Positions 1 through 13,214 of a stretch of DNA of 64,000 bases are shown piece after piece. A program made the translations under genes and the position numbers. The stretch spans positions 20,598,475-20,662,474 of the forward strand of contig NC_051431.1 in the NCBI RefSeq assembly GCF_001649575.2. Direction: 5' to 3'. The stretch is from Kryptolebias marmoratus. Its lineage: Eukaryota > Chordata > Actinopteri > Cyprinodontiformes > Rivulidae. Position 1 is the first letter of the stretch. The number at the start of each line of letters is the position of its first letter. Below the pieces are notes generated by a model. It had not been told where the DNA came from, did not search any database, and was given only the letters and a program-made list of their open reading frames with translations.

Positions 1-3000
1 CATCCACTCTCATGCCCTAAACATTTGTCATGTGGTAGAGTAAAAGTAGTGAAAAAATGTTCCATACTGCATTTGAAAGGAAACTATAATGGATTGCTGG
101 ATGCCATAGTCTGCTGTGGTTTAAATTAGTTAGTGTGTATAGGAGACCTACACTGAACAGGTAAAAGTGGTGAAACCCCTGACTGACAGCCGGACAAATT
201 AAATTAGCTTGTGCAAGTTTAATGAAAAAGTTTGCCCGCTAATTCATTAAAATTATAAATGAGCCACAAGTCTCATGATGTTAGGAATTTGGATTTGGTG
301 TGTTTGCCTTGTTTAGTTTTTGTTGCCTCATATGTATGTCCAAAGATCTCCTCAGCAGTCCTGTTTCTCATCTGTATTCAGCTTACATAGCTTTCATCAA
401 ACAATAAATCTTCCCAGTATTTGTGCTCCAGTTTTAGCTCAGTTCATAGTTAAATTCTCACAGTCAAACTCTTTGTTTGCTTGACTTTTTTCCAGCATTG
501 TTGCCCTTTGCCTAAGTTTCATTGATAAATTGTTCCATTATAACTAAGCCTTTCTCTGTATGTCAGTGTTTGGTATTTGCTACAGAAGAACTGAGCTGAC
601 ATGCATAAAAGATCTCTGTCAGCTGTGCTAACTGCTTACAGCTCTTCATCCTATACTCGCTAGTCAAACAACACTGAGCCATGATTATAGCATGATTATA
701 ACAGAGCTATCACCTCTTTCTGGTTATGAAACTTGTCATTCAAGTGGAATGTGGGTTCATTTTAATTGTTATGCAAGTCCCTATATGCTGCTTTTACATA
801 GACATCAGGTGTATGAGTACCCCAAGAGCATTGAAGAAAAATTTTGGCAAAAATAGTATAATATCTGGCATCAGTTAGTCTGTCAGTCTGTTTTTAAATA
901 AATGTCTGCGCTTATCCAAGACTGACAAAAATAAGTTATGATTAAATGCTCAAACTTGGACCTCTCTATTTGTAGCATTTGGAAACAAGTTAAAGAGCCA
1001 CCTTATTTCTGAGGGACTTTTGCAATATCAATTAAAAAAAAGGGAACTGGATTTCTGTTCTGTAGTTGAAAACATTTTTGTTCCAGTTGGGGGAGCTTTC
1101 TCAATTCAGAACTAGACAGTGTGGAGTTCCAAGCGTAATCTCCATGAAGTGCTTCGTTTATGCAAGGTTTATGATAAGGGACACTCTTTTGAGGACCAGA
1201 ATGTTTGTATTTTGGACAAAGAAGGCAGATGGTTTGAGATGTATTGAAGGAAGCATTTGTCAAACAAGAAAGACCAACTTTAAACAGAGGAGGGGATCTC
1301 AGATTCCACCATTCTAAAACTTTTGATGGAGAAATAAGCCTGATACTCATGGTTTTCCCTCTAATTCATACCTTCATACATATGACCGAAACATCACTCT
1401 TATCAGCCAGGCAAACAAAGACCCTAATGACTCTGGGAATGGGTGGGAAGTGAGAATAATCTAAATCTGAATTTAGCTGCATAATGGAGCATTTCAGTCA
1501 GTACAGGGCTTCGAACATCACACTGTCCAGTTTTGAACTTAGAAAATTGCTTGGATGAGAAGAGAAACATCTTCAACTACAACACAGAAGTCCAGCTGTT
1601 TTGTTTTTTTAAAACCTTTTGGTTTTGCCATGTCCTGGATGACTGAGAATCTGCACCAACATATCAACTATTACAATAGAAACAGCGTACATTAGGGGCC
1701 GTCAACACATGGAAAGACATTTTATGAATGTGCAAAAGTTTATTTTTTATCACTGCAGCCTTGCATCTACACAGAAATGGCATTTTCCAAGCCCTAAAAC
1801 AACATATTTTTAAAACATGTTTCAAAGTGAAAATATCTTGAAGCACAACCCTGGTGTAGACAGCCAAAACACAACCTTTTAAAAATGACGATGTTATAGC
1901 CAAACCTCTAACCTCTTTTCAAGATATGATTTGTAGTCATATTTCTTCACAGCTCAGCTTCAGGTGTTATTTCGCTGCGCTGCAACTGTGGGGAGTTGAG
2001 TTGGTGAAAAACATTGCTCAAAATGGTGTGAATCTTCAGCTGCAGTCTCACGGAACTCAGTGTTTGCAACCAGTTGACCAACGAGCCATGTGGCCCAGTT
2101 TTGAGCCAGTTTTTGAAAATCGTGACTTTTTTTGTGTGTGTACGGCTTGCGAAGCTGCATTATTGTCTGTGTATTTTATTTTGCTGTCCATATAATACCC
2201 ACCTCTGCTCGTTTTGTCCCCACTTTGGCAGCTGCCACCCCAACTATGATTCAGTCTGCTGGAGTACAGTTGTAAAATGAAGCTAAATTTGGATTTGAAG
2301 CAGTTTTTTAATAATTATTATTTAGCATCTGAGTGGTGTTCAGACCCGGACATCTGATTTGGATGTTTTCTGTTGTGAGTCGAACTCCCATGCAGGCATT
2401 TAGTGCATTTAGATGAGTTGGAGACGCCCATCACAAAATTTAAATAGGTTTAAGACAACTCTGGGACTATTTCGAGCAAAAAAACTGTGCACAAATTTGT
2501 TGAACATGGTCAGAACACAAGCAACAGGGCTGCATGCCTTTGCAACTCACGCAAGAAAGTTGAGAACCCCACAAAAGTCCCAACACATACGGGAGACTTC
2601 CTCATGACTAACTAGTTGCAGCCCAGTGAGATACCACCTTTCCCCCTTTTCAATATGAAATCAGGCACCCATATATAGTATGTAACTCATCCATCCAAAT
2701 CTTTGAAAACATTTATTGTTAAAATTAAGTGATCAGATATATCAAGAAATAAACAAACAAAAAAAAAACATTTTCAGCACTATGTTAGTGTTTCCTCGTT
2801 ATACTGCATTCACAGAAAAGTTGTATAGTTGTGGTTTAGAGTATTTTCTTCCAAATACAGTGTTTTTGCAGTTTAGACATTAAAACAAGGTAGTTTGTTT
2901 ACATGGTGTTTCATTAGTGGTAGATTACTTTGGCATTCCTCTAAAGATTTCATGTTTTTTATTTTAAAATAAAAACACTTCCAGGTTGAGTGAGTTTCAT

Positions 3001-4369
3001 GCCAAAAACACCTGTCTTAAAAAATATACTATAAAGAAGGACTTTTATTGGCAATTACATCAAGGAAGCAGCAGAATGGAAATTTGCCTCAGCATGTCAC
3101 TCAACTTTCTTTTTTGTTCTAGCTCGCTATTAAACCAAATGGTTTACATTGTGGGGACTATAAACAAGTTTGACTGACAATCTAATCAAGCTGTGTGAGT
3201 AGAGAAAAAAAAAACAGAACAATTTTCTGAATGTGAATGCTGGCTGACACGTAACAAAATAATGACAAGGGGAACATGTTACTTTTGTTGAAGGGATTCT
3301 AGCTACGTGTTTGTCAGTCTGTTCATGCTCCCCGCGGTCCACATTCCCTTTCACAGCCTGTAAATACCTGCCCATAGAAATATAGCTGCAAAGCATGTTG
3401 GCAAACAAAACTGCTAGTCCACCATTTGCTCTGTTTGCTCGTTTGTTAAATCAGATTTCAAATTGCAATTATCTGCCAAGGCAGTTCATGACAGAGTAGC
3501 TTGCCATAACTGCTCATTTAAAAAGAAAGGAGAGTCATTTAGGAGTCATTTTGGTGCAATTGTGTATCTTTTGGAAGAGGTGATGGCCACAGGGAGTTCC
3601 ACAGGCTTTCTGCTTTGTCAGTGAAGGCACGAATGAATGATTAGTGCCTTCCAGTAACTAGTTCCAAAGAGAGTGTTTAAAGCGATAATGTAAGCAAATG
3701 TCTGGGCGAGATCTGCTCAGTAATGAGATGGAGCTCTGTGATTAGTCAAATCCTTCACAATTGGCACTGTTTGTGTTAGGAAAACACTGACACTTTTTTT
3801 TTCATTTGCCCATGGAAGTTTTTTCCAGAAAAACAAAAATATAAAAAAAACATGTTATTGGCAGATGGATTCCTAATATCAATCCTAGACTGGCTCGAGC
3901 ACTTGCTTTGAGCTAACCTTCTGCTGGCACAGTGAGCTCTTTGTCTGTTAGTTTGATGTGTCACAGTGAAACACTTCCTTTTCTCCTCTGAGCCACAGTG
4001 TGTTTACAAATCAGAGAATTGTTTCTGATGCTGACTGGGATGCCACATCTCCACACTGGCTGCGAGCAGATTAATCCAGCTAAGACTAATTGCTCGGCGT
4101 TGTATTGACTCTATGCATGAGGGAATTCAAATCACTTTTAAGTTTCGCTTCTGTCGGATTGGAGCTATTACTTGAGACAAGCTTAGGTGTTTATGTGGGT
4201 TCATTTAGTTTGGAGTAAGACTGCAGTGGTACTATCAATGGATTAAGGGACTGCGTGTAAATGTATTAGTGGGAATCTGCTGACTGCTTTGGAAAATAGC
4301 AGATGGGGAAAGTAAATAAAAAAAGAGAGTTTCTATTTTTACGAATCACTGTAAAAAGTACACTTATGC
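1..4369. other. Intergenic sequence downstream of kirrel3
   Basis: No exon with conserved peptide and splice sites was seen on either strand. Short frames such as those at 1926-2195, 2413-2607 and 3130-3408 have no family resemblance and no supporting signals. A short repeat shared with 57.5 kb lies near 1604-1672. Confidence 0.5.
1604..1672 (+). repeat. Short interspersed repeat shared with 57513-57585
   Basis: TTTGCCATGTCCTGGATGAC, then TGAGAATCTGCACCAACATA, recurs near 57528 with few mismatches (TTTGCTTTGTCCTGGAAGAC). Both copies are preceded by a T-run and AACCTTTT/AACTTTTT. This looks like one end of a dispersed element; the class is unknown. Confidence 0.5.
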
Positions 4370-5215
4370 TGAATACAAATTAAAGGCCTAGCATTCCTTA
4401 AAGAAATGCATATCCAACGCCGTAGAAGAGTAAAATAATATTATAAAGTCTCACAAGATGTAATAGCATTCAGAGAATTTTTTGAGGATACTACACCAAA
4501 TGTTCTGTGTTGGCAAGGGTTAATTAGCTTTTGCAGCCATGTTGAATTGAGTTGATTCCAAATGTCAATGAGTTTTAGATTTACAGTCATTGATAACTAT
4601 CAGAGAGTTTCATACAAATTTATCCAGTGGTTTATGAGATATTTTGCTAAATACAGACAAGGTTAATGGCAACAGCTAAAGGTTTTAAGCAAACGATTTG
4701 CTCAATGTGTATTCCTCAAAGTATGTGTTGGGGATAGTGCTCAGCCACTAATGCACTAAATTTTAGCTCAATATCCATAAAATTGTCTGAATTACAGCCA
4801 CTTTTGTGTTTCCTAAATTCCTAAATTGGATAGACTCCAAAAGTTAATTCATTGTAGATGTCTAACCAGCGCTCGCCTTCTGCTAGTTTCATTAAAACCT
4901 GTTCAATGGTTCATGAAATATTTTGTTAACAAACCAACAGAGTTGACTTCAATAGTTAAGGCAAAGTTTTAGTTTGCCTTAACAATAGTTTTAGACTTTT
5001 ATTTAAGGCTAACAGATCAGTTAATGCTCAAAGTATGTGTTAGTAGTGACTGCCAGCTACCAGTGCACCAGATTTTAACTCAATATCTAACATTGGCTGA
5101 GTTATAGCCACTTTTGTGTTTGCTAAGGTGCTTACCTGTGGCGACCATACTGAATGGTGTTGACTCCAAAGGTCAATCAGTTGTAGATATAGATCTAGTG
5201 ATTACTTTTTCAATC
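4370..5215 (+). repeat. Monomer-built interspersed repeat, copy 1
   Basis: It contains successive diverged monomers with the recurring motifs CTCAAAGTATGTGTT, TTTTAGCTCAATATC, GAGTTATAGCCACTTTTGTG, TGACTCCAAA and GAGATATTTTGCTAA. The ATATTTTG landmark appears near 4636 and again near 4920, a period of about 280 bp. The left end carries AATTAAAGGCCTAGCATTCC, shared with copies at 13.2 and 40.6 kb. I see no coding capacity or terminal inverted repeat. Confidence 0.75.
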
Positions 5216-6445
5216 TCAAGAATCTCTATGTGATTTGTGCAAATGTTATAAACATACTACATTGCTGTCAATTCTGCATTCTGCATTACAGTTATTTAGG
5301 CAGACATATCATAATATTCCTGCTGGAAGTGGCTCAAGCTGCACCAGGGAAACTGCAGCTAGGTGTTTCTATTGCTATTCAGCAAATAACCATCACATCC
5401 AATGCAAATAATCATGTATAGCAAAATTAATGGGAATATAACAGGTCATAAAGTAGTACTTGCATGAACTGCTGTGATTGTTTTTAGAAAAAGTTGTTGT
5501 AAAATGTCAGAGTTAAATCAGTCAGAGTTAAACCCTTATTTTTCAAAGAGTTAACTACAACAAGTAAGACATTTTCACAAAAGCTCAGTTCAAAAGATCT
5601 GAGCTATCACCTTAAGCCGGACACAAAATGTAGAGTAGATGATCTGTGGCTGACTGTATAACACTGAGGTAAAATGGGAAACAAAGCGTTTGACTGTCTT
5701 TGTTTTCACGCTGCTTTCACCTCCACAAAGTTGAAATAAATGGGATTGTGTTGTTTCTATTGCATCTTTATTAGGTGTCATGTTTCTTCTGATATAATCA
5801 GGGCAAAACAAAACAATACAAAAAAAGATACACTTACTTTATTTTATTGCACTTCTGAACCATACTGACATGCTAATAAAACAATATAACATCTTCTTTT
5901 CATCTGGATTTTGGTTGTTGCCAGTAAACATGAGTGGGTGGAATGTTAGTCAGAATGTATTTGTTGCTTTAGTTTATAAATATTTATTCCTATAACTGTT
6001 AAGATATGTTGACAAAGAGGAAAATTATAGAAAGAGAGCAAGAGTTGAATTCAATATTGTTTTTGTTTTGTTGTTTATGCTTTGTTGCTGTTGTGTACAT
6101 TACAGGGTTAAGATGAACATTTCTACCCACTCTTCCTCAGCCTAAGGTGGTGTTGATGGCTATTAATGTTTTTATATTTTCACCTAAACACTGCATATTT
6201 TAATAGTTTGTTCAAAATGTGTCTGTAAACTGCAAAAAAAAAAAACCTACATAGATTGAACTTTTGTAAAGGAAACTATTAACATATGCATGCCTAATGT
6301 GAAAAAATAAAGTGTGAAATCTTGCTAACTGACTATAACGCAATGATTGACTTTAATTCTGATCTGCTTCTGCCTTTGTAACATCTACTCATGTGGTTTT
6401 CAATGACAGAGACCAGTGCAAATAAACACAAAATCAAACATCAGT
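5216..6445. other. Intergenic stretch, nothing recognised
   Basis: AT-rich sequence with scattered hexamer polyadenylation motifs. Small frames (5230-5421 plus, 5590-5811 minus) show no domain or codon signal. Confidence 0.5.
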
Positions 6446-6451
6446 TTTATT
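6446..6451 (-). terminator. Candidate distal polyadenylation signal AATAAA
   Basis: AATAAA on the minus strand (GGAGAATAAAACTG) is followed by a T/G-rich element (GTTTGATTTTGTGTTTATTTG) within 30 bases, a textbook arrangement. It would give a UTR of about 4.4 kb. Other AATAAA hexamers exist nearby, for example at 8696-8701 and 5767-5772, so this choice is tentative. Confidence 0.35.
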
Positions 6452-9400
6452 CTCCAAATATACAGAGCAAAAGCGTCATAGATTCACAGACCAGTACAGT
6501 TAAAATACAACCATTTTTCTTTTTCTTTTTTTTTTCTTAGATACAGATGGCAACGGCCTGAAAATGGTAGTTAACCCAAAAGCATTTACACATAAGTCTT
6601 TTTCTTACAGTTACTGTATGTTTATGGTTGCTATTTTTTACATTTCTGGAAATGACCATTTAAAGTGAGTACTTTTTCAAACCTGTGCCGTGTAGTGTTT
6701 GAAACTTGTTTGCATCATTTGGAGCACAGAACAACTCAACCAATCACAGGAAACTGTACTCATTTGACTTTCAAAAGGCTCTTCTACGATGCTTTCATTT
6801 TCCTTGTGTGGCTTAACTTACACTGCACACCCAACTGATTACCGATGTGCCCTGAAGGCTAAACCAAAATCTGAGGATTAGTGGCAAATTCTATTTAGTC
6901 CAGGCCTTACACTTATTACAGTACTAACAAGGTATTGATTGGTAGGAAAGAAAGAAAAAGTGGAGAGAGCTAGACAGAAAGCATTTACACAGTTAAGAAA
7001 AGCTTATTATGATCAATTCAATGGTTTAAATGGCACCTTCTCCTAATGTGTTCCGTCATGGAGATTTACACCTATCTTACACACAGGCAGACCTTTAAGA
7101 GCATCACGTGACTCACACTTCGCAATCAATGGAAAGATACTGCTATGTTGGTGTTTAATGTCTCTGTGTGTTTCCTAGCCTTTGCAGACCAAGAAAAAAA
7201 AAAAGTTTCATTAATAAGAATATCATTATTAAGGAGGAAATTTGTAATATCTACCAAACATTATTCATATTATAATGTTTAAAAGCTTTGCCTTTCAACC
7301 TTAGAAAAGTTCTTGTCCTGTGTATTGGTAGCTTGTCCTTAGCATCCTTGAATAATAGAAACTACTTCTGCTCTGAAAGGGTTGCTCTGTTTTATCATGG
7401 GAGGGCAGCGACCTCTTGTAATTGTTGTGAGTCTCCGTGTTTAATCATCTGTTATGACCTGGCATCTGTGCAGAGCTCGTAGCCAGGCAAACAGGCATCC
7501 ACAGGTGAGCAGGGCACGTTTGTCCCCAACACGGGCTTTGATTCTCGAGGACCGACATGGCAGTTGCATCCTGTCGTGCTCTCATGCTGTAGCCCGTTGC
7601 CTTTGGGGAGGGGAGGGGTGGTTGACGGGACAGAAGGCTGGCCTATTAAATATTTATCTGTTTGCTGGGCAGTGTGCAGATTCTTTGGTCTGTTTGGATC
7701 AGTGCAGAAGCTGCACTCAGTAGAGAAAATGGGGACCTTTTGGACAGGACAGCAAAAGTCTTGTTTTTTTTTTAAGACAAACTTGATAAAAGTTTAGTCG
7801 GATTTTGCATGCTGGTTAAAAATTTATAGTTGACTGCAGTTGAATTCTCCTAACGTGAAGAAAAAGAAATAATTTTGCACTCATAAATTTTGAGAAAAAC
7901 AATAAAAATGCCACAGACGTACTTGACAGTCATCATGGTGCCAGATGCAATATATTGCTGAGCATCTAGGCATCTCTCCGAGGGGCTGACAGTATAATAA
8001 CCTCTTACTGCATCTCACTTCAGAGTTGTCCCAGCTAAGCTCATTCTATAGCCCCGTGTGTGCTTGGAGTACGGCGCGTCAGTTTTCTCCTGTGAGATCT
8101 CAGAGAAGAGAAAACAGCTAGTGCAAGCCGTTCATGTAATTTGGGAGAAACAAGCAAGGTTGATGAAATTTTTGGAAGGGGAACAGAGAGAAAATTATTG
8201 TCTTGTCTGTGCAGTGTTGATGCCATATGTTTGTTGAGCTTTCATATCCTGCTGCAAAATCTGAACGAGAAAGAAAGAAAGGTGGGGGGGGGGAAAGCCT
8301 GGAATAAAACTATATATACAGAGAAAATGACAGCATTAGAGATTTATATACAGTCTGCTAAGTGCCAAGCTGGATTATCAGCATTGAAACAGAGCTTTTT
8401 GTCTTAAGCTGTACAATGGGCGCCAATCCATTTGTAAAATTAGTCCAAAAACACTGCCGCTCAAGTGGAAAACCCCATTCAAACGTCTTGAATATAGTCA
8501 TAGGTAAAGTGCTTACAACAACTTGCTTCTGTTCAAATACAGTTCATGAAACACCATGAACTGTAAGGGCAGTTTTCTTAGTTTCTTGTTCTCACAGAAT
8601 TCTCCCCGTTCACTGAGTGTCGTACTATGAACTGAAAAAACAAGCTACTTCATTAAATGAATTGTTTTGTAACCAGTGCATGATATTTATTTTTGTTTGA
8701 TTTGACAAAACAAAGTGACACTGAATAAAAGAAATGTTTTTTCAGCCATGGTTTAAAATGTGCTGTTCCTGAAAACTCCTCTTTTATTTTTTCAAATGGT
8801 TGAGAAAATCATAACCAGTCTGGTTCTGTAAAGTACGGCCACAGACACATGAGGCCTTTGAATGCTTGCATCAAAATGTGATGTTGGGCGCAGCGTGAGT
8901 GCAGCCGTATGTCTTCTATAAATAGTTGCCATTTTCAAAGTCTGCTTTAACACAGCAGTCAACAACTATACATGATTGTGTTCAAGTAGGATGTTGGAAG
9001 GTGAAAAGAAAAACATGTATATATATTTTTGCTCAATACCTTCAGTCTGTCTACTTTGCTTAAATTTGCAACTGAAATCCCAGCGTTTGGTAATATAAAA
9101 CAGCCAAACTCTCAGGTCATTACTTTGCTTTCTGCCACAAAACATCCACAGAGCACGGTTACAATGCTTTTATCCACAAGCGGAATTGAAATCTTCACAT
9201 GAATTAGGGGTGTTTGTGTGGCTCCCAGTCCCCACTCTCAGCTAAAAAAAAATAAAACATACAATGTCAGTTGTTAAATAATAAATCAAATTTGATACAT
9301 GTCACACAAAGTGGAGAATGAAGCAAAACAGTGCACTTGAAGAGCATTAGCTTGCCACTGTCAGCTTCACTATGGCGCCCAACGTGGGGCTCGAAGCTAA

Positions 9401-9601
9401 TACAAATGTTTCACAGCCCAGTGGAAAAATACAGCAAAAAAAAAATCTTTTTTTTTTTTTTCTTTTAAATTTGTCATGTTTGATAATGATCAGCACGATC
9501 ACAAGTACAGTCAGGATGCACTAAGCTTCAGTGTCAACAGTGATACTGACAACAGCGATGGGTAATTCACACAATGAGAAGCTAAAATAGAATGTTTATG
9601 T

Positions 9602-9607
9602 TTTATT
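9602..9607 (-). terminator. Candidate proximal polyadenylation signal AATAAA
   Basis: This is the first AATAAA found on the minus strand below the kirrel3 stop codon, giving a 3' UTR of about 1.2 kb. It is followed on the minus strand by a T/G-rich stretch (TTCTATTTTAGC... TTGTGTG) about 15-40 bases later, as expected for a cleavage region. Confidence 0.45.
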
Positions 9608-10834
9608 CAGTAGGTATTCTCAAGCATTGTTGATTTGTGGTGTTAGAAGGAGAAACTAACAAGTAACAACACAAGTTGTGGGTTTTTCTGCCACATCGAA
9701 GCTGGATTTCGTGTCATAACACCACGGTGGGTGCGGCTCCCCCATCAACAGAAATGCTGTTCATCTCATTTAGTCCAAGTTTGTATTGACCCAGTTCAAA
9801 CAGAACCTCAAGGCAAAGTAGATACAGGCGTGAAGAGGCGCTCGTGTATTATCCAGAGTCATCCATGTGGAAAATCAGAGTCAAAAATTAGATGCTAAAA
9901 AACAAAATTACAGTCACATATGTACACTAATATTCTTTTATCGCAGAGTGTCAAAGTGAAACAATGACTCAGGGATTTAAAATGAGATCTCAGCTCCTCT
10001 TTATCTGCTCAGCTCTGTGGCTCAGATAAAGCAGCGGAGAATGAGAAAAAGAAAAAAAAAACCAAAACAAAAGGAAAAACAGACGTTTCTTTTCAGTGTT
10101 TGAGATGTCTGTGGGCACATGGAGAAAGTTTTCCACCACCTACACAGGAGGATGGGTTTCAACAAGCCAAGCTTTAAAAAACAAACAAAAAAGAAAAACA
10201 ACAAAAAGAAAAAAAAACATTTTGTTTCAAGGAAAGGTGGAAGTGTTGAAAAGTTATCGCTTTTAACAAAGAGATAATGGCATGCACATTCATTGTTGTG
10301 CTTCGAACTACAAGAGAGCAGCAGGACACTGGCTTGCACTCATTATCAGGCAATTTGTGCTGAGTGCTTCGCCACAATCTCGCTTTTTTCTGCATGACAA
10401 TCTTCAAAAGGCAAATTTGGTCCATGCCAGGGGAGATAATTGTCACACAAAGCCTCGCACTCCTGCCCTCAGATCCGTGAACAATTCAGCTGCAGAAACC
10501 AAGTATTTAAAGTTCAAAATTCAAACCTGTGTAGTGTCTGTTGGCAAATAACCTCTCTGTGGCAAATTTGTATTATGGGTGAAAAAGAAAGAGGGCGTTA
10601 ATGAATTAAGCATGAAGGAAATATAAGGCTTCTTGATTCATTTTTTGGGACAGTGAGAAGTTTAAGCAAGTTACATGGTGCATTAAGCCCAGTAGTCCCA
10701 GCCTGGTAGGGCATCCATAAAAAAAACACTTTGTAACACCGATCCTCTAGGACTTCCCATTGGCTGATTCTATAAAAGTTTTACAATCCTAGCTGCTTGT
10801 TACTCTCCATCCAAACCCCCTCCCTCTGTAGAGG

Positions 10835-11296
10835 TCAGACATGGGTCTGCATGCGCTTCTGGAGGGGCCGGGTGAGGTCAGAGTTTTGTGAGGAGGACTG
10901 GGAATAGTGGGATGAGGAAGAAGCTGACGCCTTGCTGTCTTTGTCGAACTGCACATAGCCGTCTGGCTTACTGTAGCTGCTGATGCTGCTATCACACTGC
11001 GTGTCAATGAATGAGCTGGAGTCGCTGAGCGAGCCGCGCTGGAACTCCCGCTCGCAAAGCTCAATGGAGCTGCTGCCCATGCCCAGCACAAAGCGTTGGC
11101 CGTAGTCGTACAGTCGGTTGGGGCCTGCTCCCAGAGTGGAGTAGATGTTGGTGAAGGACATGCCTGTTGGTACCCGCTGCTTGCCGAGGGTACCTGTGTT
11201 GGTGGGGTTTCTCACCTCGGTGGTCTGATTGCCTGTCATGGTAGGCGTATGGTGCTCCTTGAAGGTATTGACACTATAATAGCCATTTGTAGGGTC
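10835..11296 (-). CDS. kirrel3: kirrel3 exon E12: C-terminal tail with PDZ-binding THV
   Basis: The terminal coding exon holds 153 residues plus TGA at 10835-10837. In order: [16 protein letters not shown], a variable stretch with [93 protein letters not shown], and the end [14 protein letters not shown] is a class I PDZ ligand; in this family it binds scaffolds such as ZO-1 (known for relatives). The NGYY tyrosine pair aligns with tyrosines reported as Src-family kinase targets in Neph1. The acceptor CAACAG lies before GACCCTAC in phase 0. The stretch between KEHH and GKQRV differs from mammals and contains repeated asparagine and threonine. Confidence 0.97.
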   Translation of the reverse strand, partial: DPTNGYYSVNTFKEHHTPTMTGNQTTEVRNPTNTGTLGKQRVPTGMSFTNIYSTLGAGPNRLYDYGQRFVLGMGSSSIELCEREFQRGSLSDSSSFIDTQCDSSISSYSKPDGYVQFDKDSKASASSSSHYSQSSSQNSDLTRPLQKRMQTHV

Positions 11297-13214
11297 CTGT
11301 TGAAGAAACATGGACAAGATCGCAAGATTAATATGACAAAGTATGCACTATCAGCTTAATATATTAGAAAAAAACATATTTGAAGACAGAACGACAAAAA
11401 AACCCCACACTTCCTTGGTTTATGTTTTAGTTTTCATGATTTTTTTCTCAAAACTAAGGGAAAACAACATCAAGTAAAAATTGGCAGTAATAACTGTTCA
11501 ATTTGCAAAACAAGTACAACAACAGAGACAACACAAAGACAACAGAGATGACACTCATTGCAAGGGTCTTGTGAACCCGTGCACTAACCTTAAAATCACT
11601 TCCCTCACTAATTAGGCAGGCCTTGATGATTCATGGTTTGGCATCTATGTGTCACAGTAAAGTTCACTTGCATACCAGCTTTAATTAGACCTTTACGGAC
11701 TGTGGAGTCTTCACTTCCGTGTCCGCACAGAAACTGCTTCTGATGTTACAGCTGTGCCACTTGTTTGTCTGCTAGGCTGCTGTTGCTAAGGGTCCAGCTG
11801 GGACGTGTGTGTGTGTATGTGTGTGTTTTCTTCATGTTCTTTTATGAACAAATGTGAATGTCAAGCACAGTGAGCGTGGTGGCAAATCCCAAAAAGAGAA
11901 TGCTCATAATGGGAACGACAACCTGAGAGGATCCTCGTTATGCTTGTCATTATCTGACAGCAGACAGGGAGATTGTTTGCGTCTGGCCTTTATCTCTTGT
12001 TCAGGCTCCTCTCTGCTCTCGCCTCATGCATGCTGTCATTAACTAGGATCAAAAAAAGTCTGGCCCCTGAGGCAGCAGGTAAGCTGGCAAATACAACAGA
12101 GAAGCAAACTCCAGGGAGCCAATGGCAGCGAGCAAATGGACAAAAAGGAAAAATGTACAGAACAGAATGTGTCTCTGACAGAAAGATTCAAGCAAGATGG
12201 TTGCTTATGGAGGTTCAAAGCAGGGCTGAAACAACCGAATAATGACTGTGACTGAACGTTAAATAGGCATGCTGGGAAAGAAGGCAAAACATTTTTGTTT
12301 TTTGTTTAAAATATTGTAAAATGACTGTAATTTATGCAATTTCTATTCTGAATAGAATTACCTGTATGTATAGCTAAATAGGGTATGTGGTATTTACTTT
12401 GTTGGGTTTTTACAATTGTCAATTGAGACAAAATAAGACAATTTATGTCTTACTAGGTTATAATAATTTAATATCTCCCTATATGATGACTAGCATTAGT
12501 AGAATATGTAATATTTTCACTATACAATTTTTCTCTTTTTTATATTAAAGTCACAAATTCTCACTTTTCAATGTCACATATTTTACTGCTTCTGCATAGC
12601 AGTTCTTGAGATGTTAAAAAAATAAAAACAAGATCCCGGTTATATGTTGTTACCTAATTATCTCTAAACATGAATTTTGACATTACTATGCTTTGGAAAT
12701 TTGGACCAATGAGCCTATTATATGTTTTATAGTGAGACTAAGCTCAGTAATATCTGTTTGACAGTATTTTTTTTATTATTTTTCGTTTTTCCAAAGAAAA
12801 TGAGATCTGAGGTCAGATAAACAACTGCTGTGCTTGATTTGCTAATGTGCTTACATGAAAACCACTTAGTTCTTTGTGAGTTCAGCGCATCTTTGAAAAT
12901 TTATATGTTTACATGATATATTGAGATATTTTCTGCTTAAAAAAGATCAGACTGTATAATTTGTTTTTAAAAGACCAACAACATGTTCTCTTTGCACAAC
13001 AAACACAGAACAACACATTTTTTAACTGGTTGATTTATTGATTTGAATACACAACTTAACTAAAAAAAAAAACATTATTTGGTGAGAGTAGTTAAGAATA
13101 AAACTGAAATTTTACAAACAGATGTGAAGGACCCTGCGATCAGGTACTAATTTTCTTCTCATGTTTGGGAGAAACTGTTGCAGAAAAGTTTTCAAAAGAT
13201 TGTGCAAAATAAAA

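Larger units (their letters stand above)
6446..10834 (-). other. kirrel3: kirrel3 3' UTR (probable) and downstream flank
   Basis: This stretch directly follows the stop codon and has no coding frame worth noting. It contains no recognisable transposon and is locally less AT-rich than the introns, for example near 7.5-7.6 kb and 9.7-9.85 kb. Two good polyadenylation contexts (see separate entries) give UTR lengths of about 1.2 kb or 4.4 kb. Homopolymer runs occur at about 9437-9466 and 10046-10062. How far transcription really goes cannot be read from the sequence. Confidence 0.5.
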
